Source of the DNA: Schizochytrium sp. CCTCC M209059
Taxonomy: Eukaryota > Sar > Bigyra > Thraustochytrida > Thraustochytriidae
DNA: 64,000 bases
Direction of reading: 5' to 3'
NCBI GenBank assembly: GCA_000818945.1
Contig: KN805373.1
Coordinates: forward strand, 124,001 to 188,000
Shown here: in pieces, positions 22,702-31,389 of the stretch
Layout: each line of letters opens with the position of its first letter
Position numbering within the stretch: position 1 is the first letter of the stretch
Made by a program: the position numbers and the translations under genes
The notes under the pieces: model-generated
The model's database searches: none
Told to the model about the DNA's origin: nothing
Seen by the model: only the letters and a program-made list of their open reading frames with translations

Positions 22702-25700
22702 ATGCTGCCCGACGTCCGCTCGACGCGCGCCAACGCCAGCCGCAAAAGGCAGCGCCCGCTTCTCGAAGTCAAGACTCACACATCAAAGCGACGACAGCAC
22801 CCAGCCAGCAACAACAACATTCACAACTTTGACCCAGCGTTAGCGCGACGCACAGGACACTCCGTGGCTGTTCTCGAGCAAACAGGACACACGCAAGGGT
22901 GGCTCCTCGTCGACCCAGACAACGCCAATGACTGGTACCCGGCCTGGGTGAGCTTTGACCCGCACGTGCCCCTTCTCCTCGTGCAGCTCGGACACCGACA
23001 TAGAGTTCACGATGGCAGTCTCTTGACGCTCGAAATCGATCGCGCACATGCTCACGTCGTCATGACAAGCTCCAACGCTGCAACTGCATCTACCTTTGCT
23101 AATACCGCGCAACAAGGTTTGTCCGCTTTTCGCGTCAAGGTGCGCGAAAATAGTATTGTTTGCTTTGCCGCGACGCAAGACCATGTCGCACAAGCCTGGG
23201 TCACGGCACTACGCAATGCAATCGCACAAAGGACCAATCCACCACCCCAAATTGATTTTGAACCACCAAGATGGCACGCCAGACCGGCCACGCCTCTCAA
23301 AGATCTCTGCAAACATTTCTTTTACGAACACATGCAGACCCCTGGTAATGGGTCACAAGCGCGCCAAGACCCCGTCCTCACCTCTGCCATGCGAGCATGC
23401 GACCTCGCCATCACCTGGGACAACTCCCTACAAACCTGGTACGCCACAAATCGACGGGATCCACAGCATACAGTGCCTCTCATGCAAGCTTTAGCACGCG
23501 GCTTTCTAGCACGCAGACAAGTCTCGCGAATACGCATGCGTCGTGCCGAAAGACGTCGCCAACGTCTTATTGCGCGCGCCCGAGGCCCTCATGACGACTT
23601 TCCACACATCAAGCGAGTGCTCACGTTTGCTCCAAGGCACGCGAACAAGGCCGCCACCAAGCTTCAGGCGCTTCGTCGCAGGTACTTGGAGAGGTTTCCT
23701 TTTCTTGCCTTGCGAAACGGCCTCATTGCATTCCAGCAGCGCTGGCGCCACCGGTCCCTTGCGCGCCACACTGCAGCTCTCAAAATGCAGCTCATGCTGC
23801 GTCGACAGTGGGCGCGCGAGGTCTTTTTCGCACGAAAGTTTCTTCGTGAGCGCGCAATACATCGCACAGCCAGCGTTCTCGTCGCCGACGCCACCTCCAG
23901 AGCCTTGCATTCCGCACTTCGTCGTTCACAAGCTGCAACTATCATACAGACACAATTTCGCCGCATTCGCACGCACCGTACGTCCTCCCGCATTCAAGCG
24001 CGTTGTCGCGGCGTTCTTGTTCGAAGACACATTGCCAGAAAACAAACTGCCGCGATACGCATCCAGACCTGCTGGCGCCGTCACCTTGCGCGCGTTACGT
24101 ACCGCCTGCGTCTGGCTCGTTATCGTCTTGCACGAGACCACGCACTCGCATACTTGGCACGCAAACAATTTCGAAGCAGTCAAAGGGCCTCAACCAAGAT
24201 TGCCACCCGATTTCGCACCATGCTGGCCGCTCGAGAACACAAACGCAAGCGCTGGGCTGCTACGCTTTTGCAACGCATCGTTCGCATATGGATGCACGTA
24301 CGCAAGTGGCGAGCCCACCTGCGAGCGCTGGCGATTACGCAAAAGATCGCACGCGGATGGCTCGTCAGACATCACCACCGTCGATCCACGCAAGCTGCCA
24401 TTGCCCTTCAAGCATTTGCAAGGTCCTTCACAATCGCAAAGCCCGCTCTCCAACGCAAGCGTCGTGCAGCGACAACCTTGAGCAAACACACGCGCGGTCG
24501 TCTTGCGCGTCGCGCCTTGCATCGTCATATTGCAGCTCGAGCCATTCAGACGCGCTGGCGAGCCTGTCATGCGCGTCAACGATTTAGGTCCATTTGGAAT
24601 ACAGTACGAGCAGGTCTTGTCTCTTTTCAAGCCGTGCTTCGCGGGGCGCAAGAACGCACGACTCGCTGTCGCCTTGCTGCACACAATCTCGAGGCCACTT
24701 CGTTTCGCAGCAAAAGTCTTGAGCTGCCCATTACAATGGAAAAGACGCTTGCGCTTCTCAATCTCGGGGCTGCATGCGGTCGTCTTCATGCCACGCGCTC
24801 ACTCGAAAAGAGCTCGGTCAAGGCTTCGCACCGTCGCGGTCTCGTCGCTGTCCTTTGCGCGCAAGAAACGGCCCGCATGCACGAGGCCCTCGCGCACATG
24901 CGTTGGCTCCAGTGCGCCATTGCCAACATTCAATGGCGCCTTCCTGCGCATGGGCCTCGCCTCATTGTCGGTGTCGCCGCACTACAAGCTCTAGCGGACG
25001 CCCAAATGATGCTTGGTGACACCTCGTTGGCCGCTGGACTCACGACGCCCATTAAGCATACACGAGCGTACATCATGTCTACTCTCTTGAGCGAATCACA
25101 GAGCGACTGCACGTGGCAAACACATGACAATGACTCTGTGTCTCGCCACTTCCAAGACATGCAAAGTCCCCACGAAGAACTTTTGCCCCGAGTTCAACGC
25201 GCGCAGCAGCGACTCGAGGACATGTACACCAAAACGACCCGAGACATTGCGGAAATGCTTGTTGACCTCGATGCAGCTACCATTGACGCCGAGCGACATG
25301 GCGATCTTCTCGTCGACGACATTGATCGTGCCGAACGCAAAATGGCGCATGCTCGCGCTGACGCTCGGCCCGCAAGTCTCGCAGCCTTTGCGGCAATGCA
25401 ACGACTCGATCGAGCCGCACGTCACCGTCTCCCCTGCGTCGTTGACGATGCGCGGGTCGAATTTGCAAACGCTCGATGCGATCGCTGCAGCATCGAGGAA
25501 AAGATAGCGTCCTTGCCTTTCGAGGCCGCCACGGACTTGCGCGATCTGTTTCAAAGAGTCAAGGCGCGCCTCGAAAAACGATTTGCCGAGGTCGAGCATC
25601 TTCGTGATGCCATGCATGCAACTTCTGCGTGGATTCCGCTCCTTCTCGAGTTTGCCGTCGTCGAAATGATGACGCCCCTGCAGCTTTTGTCGGCGCACGT

Positions 25701-26733
25701 GCAGCACCTCGCTGCCGCTCAAGATCAGGACCAAGTCGCACGAGAACGGCTCTCTCGCGTTCGTGCAGCAGCCTGTCTCGTATGCAAGTGTGCTGGCGAC
25801 ACCTGTCATCATGTGCCAAACTTTCGTGCTCAGTATCACGCAGCGCGTGCTGCCCTCGAGCAAGCTTTTCTTAACCTCGCATCAGCCGCGCATTCTTTGC
25901 CTGCGGTCGACTTTTGCAACTTGATCCTCGACAACCTTGTCAACTACCTGAATCTTGTACGCGAGCCCATGCAAATGTGGTGCCAAGAGACTGCGAGTCT
26001 CTTTACATCGCAGCTCGCGGACCGTCAGCAGATTCGTCAAGCTTTCTCCGATCGCGCTCAAGATCTCCGAGAAAAAGCGTCTCGTCTCGTGGTAGTCGAG
26101 GAGCGCGCAAAGACTGCCTTGTGTAGCGCAGAGGCCGATCCGCGCAACTTTTGGTGGTCGCACGTGCTTGGTCAACGCGTGATTCCCAGTTTTCTCGCCA
26201 AGGAGCGCGCTCGCGTCGCAAGTCTCATCACCCGCGACGATCCCGTACCCGAGGATGCAAGAGGTGAAATGGACACGAGCAGCAGCATCGGCAGCAGCAG
26301 CAGCAGCATCTTCGCCTCTGACAGCTCTTCGGACGAAACGATGTCTACATGTTCTTGCTCGTCATGCGAGCGCGAGCGCGAGCACGTCGCGCCTGGTGAA
26401 AATGGCTTGTTCGAGGAGCTTTTAGCAGAGCGTTTGCGAAAACTCGACCAAGCCGAGGTCGAGGCGGCCAAAGCGGCAGTCGCCAGGTCCCAGCAGCGGC
26501 AAGAGCGACGCAGCAGCACTTTTCTTCTTCACGCGGCCCGTGCGACAGTCTTTCCTCGTGCGCACCAGGCCCGTGTGCGGGATCGCGCGGCGGTGACGCT
26601 GCAGTGCGCGCTTCGCACTTGGCGAGCCCGCCGCGAGCACCGCCGACTTCGTGACGTCATGCTCGAGCGCGCTCGCATCGTGCTTGCCGCCCTTCGCATC
26701 CAGGGCATGTGCCGCCGCTGGCTCACCGAGTAG
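22702..26733 (+). CDS. PH-like domain and IQ-motif array protein
   Basis: Encodes 1343 residues from the ATG at 22702. The frame extends upstream only to a GTG through a (GCAC)n repeat that would encode HARTHART, so I reject the longer form. Residues about 30-175 look like a PH domain: a beta-rich segment with GWLLVDP near the start and the C-terminal helix pattern AWVTALRNAI. From about 270 to 700 there are a dozen or more IQ-type segments (AATIIQTQFRRIRTH, AIRIQTCWRRHLAR, AATLLQRIVRIWM, ARAIQTRWRACHARQRF). These bind calmodulin or myosin-light-chain-like proteins in known families. The middle is helical and partly coiled-coil. Near 1190-1220 is a Ser-rich acidic stretch, and two more IQ-like segments lie at the C terminus. 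There is no myosin motor and no calponin-homology domain, so it is neither a myosin nor ASPM. It is probably cytoskeletal or membrane-cortex associated. Confidence 0.88.
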   Translation: MLPDVRSTRANASRKRQRPLLEVKTHTSKRRQHPASNNNIHNFDPALARRTGHSVAVLEQTGHTQGWLLVDPDNANDWYPAWVSFDPHVPLLLVQLGHRHRVHDGSLLTLEIDRAHAHVVMTSSNAATASTFANTAQQGLSAFRVKVRENSIVCFAATQDHVAQAWVTALRNAIAQRTNPPPQIDFEPPRWHARPATPLKDLCKHFFYEHMQTPGNGSQARQDPVLTSAMRACDLAITWDNSLQTWYATNRRDPQHTVPLMQALARGFLARRQVSRIRMRRAERRRQRLIARARGPHDDFPHIKRVLTFAPRHANKAATKLQALRRRYLERFPFLALRNGLIAFQQRWRHRSLARHTAALKMQLMLRRQWAREVFFARKFLRERAIHRTASVLVADATSRALHSALRRSQAATIIQTQFRRIRTHRTSSRIQARCRGVLVRRHIARKQTAAIRIQTCWRRHLARVTYRLRLARYRLARDHALAYLARKQFRSSQRASTKIATRFRTMLAAREHKRKRWAATLLQRIVRIWMHVRKWRAHLRALAITQKIARGWLVRHHHRRSTQAAIALQAFARSFTIAKPALQRKRRAATTLSKHTRGRLARRALHRHIAARAIQTRWRACHARQRFRSIWNTVRAGLVSFQAVLRGAQERTTRCRLAAHNLEATSFRSKSLELPITMEKTLALLNLGAACGRLHATRSLEKSSVKASHRRGLVAVLCAQETARMHEALAHMRWLQCAIANIQWRLPAHGPRLIVGVAALQALADAQMMLGDTSLAAGLTTPIKHTRAYIMSTLLSESQSDCTWQTHDNDSVSRHFQDMQSPHEELLPRVQRAQQRLEDMYTKTTRDIAEMLVDLDAATIDAERHGDLLVDDIDRAERKMAHARADARPASLAAFAAMQRLDRAARHRLPCVVDDARVEFANARCDRCSIEEKIASLPFEAATDLRDLFQRVKARLEKRFAEVEHLRDAMHATSAWIPLLLEFAVVEMMTPLQLLSAHVQHLAAAQDQDQVARERLSRVRAAACLVCKCAGDTCHHVPNFRAQYHAARAALEQAFLNLASAAHSLPAVDFCNLILDNLVNYLNLVREPMQMWCQETASLFTSQLADRQQIRQAFSDRAQDLREKASRLVVVEERAKTALCSAEADPRNFWWSHVLGQRVIPSFLAKERARVASLITRDDPVPEDARGEMDTSSSIGSSSSSIFASDSSSDETMSTCSCSSCEREREHVAPGENGLFEELLAERLRKLDQAEVEAAKAAVARSQQRQERRSSTFLLHAARATVFPRAHQARVRDRAAVTLQCALRTWRARREHRRLRDVMLERARIVLAALRIQGMCRRWLTE

Positions 26734-26785
26734 AAAGAACGCGGGTCGCTGCTGTCCTTGTGTCCGTGCGGGCGCCATGACGAAG

Positions 26786-26814
26786 CAAGGCAAGGCAAGG
26801 CAAGGCAAGGCAAG
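26786..26814. repeat. (CAAGG)n pentanucleotide repeat
   Basis: Nearly six perfect copies of CAAGG, just downstream of the PH/IQ gene stop codon. Confidence 0.85.
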
Positions 26815-28265
26815 ATCGTTGGTTGGCGGTGCTCGTTGTTGCCGCGGGAGCCGCCCACGCGAGTGCATGCACAAACCAAGGTGTTTGTTTGTTGATTCTT
26901 CTTCTACCTGCTGGTCGGGACGCTGCGCAAGCGGCATCTGCAAACGGCAGCAGGCCTCACCTTGGTTCGCACTCGCTGTTTTCCCCGCGGACCCCGCCTC
27001 AATCGGCAGCCACCCAGCCAGCCACCCCGCCATCCAAAGTCGTTCTCCGATCTCGCTCTTGGGCTTGAGCTCGAGCTCGACCTCGTGTAATAAATAACCT
27101 TGCGGCGCGTGCGACGAGCGGCCGCGGCAGGGCCTAGCCGTCCCTAGTGCCTTCCTACCCGCCACGCGCAGCCGCGCACTCTGCGCAACGCAAAGTCGGC
27201 ACGTGCAGGCCCCAGCCAGCCAGGCGCCAGGGCTCGCCACTCGTTCGGGCGCGGCCCTGCGCTGCGCCGCGGCGCTCTCTTGGCGGCGGCAACGGCGGTC
27301 GCGCAAGCGCCGCACTCGCGGGAAGCTGGGGCCGGTACTCGCGGCGTGGCGCGGGCGCGCGCAGATTTGGGGGCTGAAAAACCGGGGGAGTGGGCGCAAC
27401 GGTCTTCTGGGCTCATCTCCAGGAGAAGACTCGTGTCGTCCCGCTCCGCTGCTCTCCGCAAGTCCGAGCGCGCGGCGCTCCCGCGCACGCTGGCCGTTTG
27501 CACAAGGGGGCCGATGGCGACGGGGGCGACAGCTTGCCTGCCCGCCGGCCTTCGGGCGCCTCTCGTCGGCCGTAGTACCAACTGCACAAGGCAGGAGAAG
27601 CGAGCCGCTTTCCCGCGCGGCTCCCGCGTGTACCTTGGAAGTCTTGAAGCAACCAGCAGCGCCGCCAGCATCCAGCCCCTGGGAAGAAAGAAGCCCTCCC
27701 CATCCCGCCCTCCCTCCAAGTTCGCCAAAAAATCTTCGCCGCCGGTCTCTCGGTCCACGAATCGCCGCCCACCGATCCAATCCTGCGCCGCGCTCGCCGA
27801 TCCTGCCGTCGCATGCATTCCCTGCCCTCCTCCTCCTGCCTCCTCGCGCGCAAGCCCTCGTGCTCGTCTCCCTCCCTCGCCGCCTCCGCACGCGCTGCGC
27901 ATCATCTCCTGCACGCGCTGCGCATCGTTCATCCGAGTCTCCTGCACGCGCTGCGCGCCGTGCACGTGCCGGGGCGGCGGGCGCGAGCGAGAGAGACGCG
28001 CCTTCTTCGCCGGAGCCCTCGCGGCCGCGCCTGCGCGCAGGGAGGGCGCGGGCAGAGCGGGAGGCTGCGGCGGAGAAGGCGGCGCGCTCGGGCGAAGCGA
28101 GCCCGGCGCGGAAGGGGACGGAGGCCAGCGAGGAAGGCGCGACGCGCGCGCCGCCAAGGCGGGAAAGAAGGGAAAAAGAAAAAGGAAGGGAAAAGCAGAG
28201 AGAGGAGGAGGAGCAGGGCGCGCAAGGCGACGCCGCGCGGAAGCAAACCGCCTTCGCGGCGCGGA

Positions 28266-28342
28266 GAGGAGAGGCGAGACGAGGCGAGGCGAGACGAGGC
28301 GAGGCGAGACGAGGCGAGGCGAGACGAGGCGAGGCGAGGCGC
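28266..28342. repeat. GAGGC/GAGAC repeat with 15-bp higher-order unit
   Basis: Pentamers GAGGC and GAGAC are arranged as a 15-bp unit (GAGGC GAGAC GAGGC) repeated about four times, ending 38 bp before the ankyrin ATG. It is purine-rich on the coding strand, so it would lie in the 5' leader of that mRNA. Confidence 0.85.
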
Positions 28343-28380
28343 GAGGGGAAGGGCGAGGACAGACGGAAAGGGAAGGGAAG

Positions 28381-29550
28381 ATGGTAAACTTGCGGGACGC
28401 GGTGGCGAATGGCGACGTGGGCGCCGTGCAAAAGGCCGTGCGCAAGAACGGCAGGGTGATCGAGAGCGTGGTCTCGTCCAACGGCGACACGCCGCTCATG
28501 TGGGCCGTGCAGACCAACGAGGACGCGCAGATGGTCACGTGGCTCATCGGCGCGGGCGCAGCGCTCGACGCCCAGAACAACGAGGGCCTCACCGCGCTCA
28601 TGGTCGCCTCGCGCTTCGGGAGAACCGAGTGCATGCAGCTCCTCATTGACGCCGGCGCCAACATCGACGTCCAGGACAAAGAGGGCCTCTCCGCCGTCAT
28701 GATTGCGTGCAGGCACGGCAAGCTTGACGCGGCCCGCATCCTTGCCGAGCAGGGCGCCAAAATCGACACCCAAAACGATGACGGCAGAACCGCCCTGGTC
28801 TTCGCATGCGCACTCGACCAGCCCCGCATCGCACAAATGCTCATCGAGCACGACGCCGCGCTCGACTTGCAAGACGGAAAGGGATACACCGCCCTCATGT
28901 TCGCAAGTCTCTTTGACCAGACCGAAATCGCACAAATGCTCATCGACCGCGGCGCGGACATCGACCTCCAGAATGCAGAAGGCTGGACCGCGCTCATGCT
29001 CGCTTGCCGCTACGACCAGCCGCAAACGGCGCAGCGTCTCATTCACTGCAACGCCAAGCTCGACCTCGTGAACAACCACGGCTGGAACGCGCTCATGTGC
29101 TCCTGTCTCTCGCCCACCCAAGGTTCGCAGACTCGTGAGGGTCTGCTCCAAGCCTTGCAGCTCTGCTGGATCGCAGGCTGCTCCATCGACCACAAGAACC
29201 ACAACGGCCACGACGCTCTCTCCATGGCTCGGCATTTTAAGCGCGACGACGCGGTGCGCTTCATCGAGTTCGTTGCTTCCTCAGAGGTCGCGCAGATTCT
29301 CCTCCACGAACTCTCCATTCCGCGGGATGTCGTTGTCGCCTTTTACAAGGAGGGCTTCCACTCCGCACACGACTGTGCCATGCTTTTCGACAGCGACCTT
29401 GAGAAAATGGGCGTTCACGACGCAGCCAAGCGCCGGAACATCCGCAAGCGCTTCAAGATCGCGCGAACCCTTCCGCGCAAGTCCGTAGGAAAGCGTCTTT
29501 CCCTTACCATGGCTGGCTATTTGCGCCGCAACTCACACAACTTCGTCTAG
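28381..29550 (+). CDS. Ankyrin-repeat protein with C-terminal SAM-like domain
   Basis: Encodes 389 residues. The ATG at 28381 has a strong context (GGGAAG before, G after) and begins directly with an ankyrin-like helix (VNLRDAVANGDVGAVQKAVR). Seven to eight ankyrin repeats of about 33 residues fill roughly 1-270, with clear cores such as GLTALMVASRFGRTECMQLL and GWTALMLACRYDQPQTAQRL. The repeats are unusually regular, all with an ALM-type helix start. Residues about 310-365 (SIPRDVVVAFYKEGFHSA, then DLEKMGVHDAAKRRNIRKRF) match the shape of a SAM domain, a protein-interaction module. The tail is basic. Ankyrin-SAM proteins are scaffolds; partner and location cannot be read from the sequence. 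No enzymatic domain is present. Confidence 0.92.
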   Translation: MVNLRDAVANGDVGAVQKAVRKNGRVIESVVSSNGDTPLMWAVQTNEDAQMVTWLIGAGAALDAQNNEGLTALMVASRFGRTECMQLLIDAGANIDVQDKEGLSAVMIACRHGKLDAARILAEQGAKIDTQNDDGRTALVFACALDQPRIAQMLIEHDAALDLQDGKGYTALMFASLFDQTEIAQMLIDRGADIDLQNAEGWTALMLACRYDQPQTAQRLIHCNAKLDLVNNHGWNALMCSCLSPTQGSQTREGLLQALQLCWIAGCSIDHKNHNGHDALSMARHFKRDDAVRFIEFVASSEVAQILLHELSIPRDVVVAFYKEGFHSAHDCAMLFDSDLEKMGVHDAAKRRNIRKRFKIARTLPRKSVGKRLSLTMAGYLRRNSHNFV

Positions 29551-30017
29551 ACGCGGGGGGAGGACAAAGACCTTTTACCGCTCCTTCTCCTCCCATGCGC
29601 AGCTTTACATCTTGTGCCATCATGTTTGATTGATCCTTATAATCGCGTTACATATTCCAAATTTGTTCCTGTCCACTCTTCGCCTCTCTTCTGCCCTATT
29701 TTCTCTTCTCTTCTTCTCTCCTCTCTTCTCCTCTCTTCGCTTCTTTTCACCCGCAACTTTTTTTTTTTTCAGCAAGGTAATAGATAGCCTACATGCGTTG
29801 GTTCTCGCCAAACTCTAGAATGTTGTCTCCGTGTCCGATCAGACACTTTCAACAAGCACAAGATACGAAAGCGCTTCAAGCAGGATGAAATTTGATCTAA
29901 TGAGAAGGATGACATAATTGAAATGCAAGGTTGGAAACCTACACCCACGCCTAGACGTCAACTATTTCAAGTGGAAAGTAACAAGGCGTCATCAGATTAC
30001 CATACTGCTCGTTGCAA

Positions 30018-30207
30018 TTGGTTCTAGGCAAGTCATGGCGATTTGTGAAATGAGAGATATCAACGCGTCGATAGAATTTCCTTACTTTTCCACTGCATTC
30101 TGCCGTTGCTTCTACTTAGTGAAAAGAAGTCACGTGTATACTGCTTTCTACCGTTGGTTCTTGACAAGTCATGGCGATTTGTGAGATGAGAGATATCAAG
30201 GCGTCGA
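30018..30207. repeat. 54-bp direct repeat, two copies 136 bp apart
   Basis: Copies at 30018-30071 and 30154-30207 match at about 50 of 54 positions and share the core CAAGTCATGGCGATTTGTGA. The following T/C-rich segments are also loosely similar, so this may be an old tandem duplication of about 136 bp. Confidence 0.85.
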
Positions 30208-30655
30208 CAAGTTTCCCAACTTCTTCCTTACTTGTTGCCGTTGGTTCTCGAAAGCAAAAATCATCAACAAGTCTTTTTGCCTCTTTGCCATTAATCGGTA
30301 AACAGTGCTCATGCCGCATGAATCAAATCTCTCTCGCAAACGAACTAAGGTCGTCACAACGAAACAAGAAACCTAAAATCAATGACCTCAAATTACTACT
30401 ACAAAGCGTCTGCAAAAAGAATTTTTTTGTAAAGCATCAGAGTAATAAAGCGCATTCCGTTCACCGGCCGCCAAAAGCAGCCTCAAACAAGAGGTGTCAG
30501 AATATTGCTAGAAATCATCACATGCTGGGGTTTTCTTGGTAAGCTCTCCATCCATCCAATGCACGCTCACCAATACTCCTTCCACCCAACTCTTAGCGCC
30601 ATCACCCACCCACCCATAGATCACCAGGCCCTATCCCTTACTAGATGCATGCATA

Positions 30656-30920
30656 TTGAATCAGGTGCCATTTAACGTTCGACCTATAATCACCACACTG
30701 TTCATAAGCAGAGCTGGCGAATCAAACGAGGTATCATCAAATTCAATCTTCAACAATCCAAAGCAAACTGTCTCCCTCCACAGTCCGTCATATCCCTTTC
30801 CACTTCTCTTCGAGCGCGGTCACGCAACTCGCAATTTGAATCAGGTGCCAATTTTACGTTCGACCTATAATCACCACACTGTTCATAAGCAGAGCTGGCG
30901 AATCAAACGAGGTATCATCA
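30656..30920. repeat. ~84-bp direct repeat, two copies 180 bp apart
   Basis: Copies at 30656-30739 and 30836-30920 are nearly identical apart from a small indel near GTGCCA. Because of the indel the copies do not keep the same reading frame, which argues against protein-coding constraint. Confidence 0.9.
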
Positions 30921-31349
30921 TCTTCGATTGGTAAAAACTCTCTCACCCCCTCTCTCCACTACTCCCTTCCTCCCACCCGCATCTGCAGTGACAGACGAAT
31001 ACGCAATACAGAATGTGCCGTCGTAATTAGTGACAAGCATCCACAGAAGAGGACACGTGCCGTGGAAAAACGGTTACAGTTTGTCTGCTGCTGCCGAGCT
31101 GCTGACGCAACCCGGCGTCTGTTGTGCGGCGCATGAGTTGATCTGGAGAGCAAGGGTACAATTAAGTGGCCCTCCAAATCATCAGGTAAAGTGAAACACG
31201 CCGGGTTTCCTCGCTCTCCCCCACTCTCTCTCGTTCCTATATAGACTGTCGGCGTCATGGTTTAGCCCCGTGGTTAGAGACACAGAGTGTCTACACAGCG
31301 CTTAAGATGAAACGCGGCAGCGCGACCTTGCCCCTACCGGGTAGAACCA

Positions 31350-31389
31350 GCCAGGGAGCATCCCCCCGAAAGAGGATGCTCAACCTGGC
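31350..31389 (+). other. Strong hairpin, candidate structured RNA
   Basis: GCCAGG at 31350-31355 and GAGCATCC at 31356-31363 pair with GGATGCTC at 31374-31381 and CCTGGC at 31384-31389. That gives 14 base pairs with a two-base AA bulge and a 10-base CCCCGAAAGA loop. A smaller hairpin (AGACAC, AGA, GTGTCT) lies upstream at 31278-31292. No known RNA family is recognised. Confidence 0.5.

Larger units (their letters stand above)
26734..28380. other. GC-rich spacer and probable long 5' leader of the ankyrin gene
   Basis: 1.65 kb between the IQ gene and the ankyrin gene. The right part is extremely GC-rich. The ankyrin frame stays open upstream to about 27280 and contains an in-frame ATG at 27514, but the encoded extension is Arg/Ala/Ser/Pro-rich and ends in repeat-derived RGETR units. 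It reads as untranslated leader rather than protein. Large minus-strand frames over the same interval are GC-driven shadows. Confidence 0.5.

Noticed and set aside
26422..29235. 937-codon minus-strand frame opposite the ankyrin gene and its leader
   Set aside because: Composition is Arg/Ala/Pro-rich, it passes through SPRLA repeats derived from GAGGC units, and it covers a real ankyrin gene on the other strand.
31350..31389. Hairpin considered as a hammerhead or SRP RNA element
   Set aside because: The conserved hammerhead CUGAUGA core and the SRP GNAR/symmetric-loop motifs are not present; kept only as an unassigned structured-RNA candidate.
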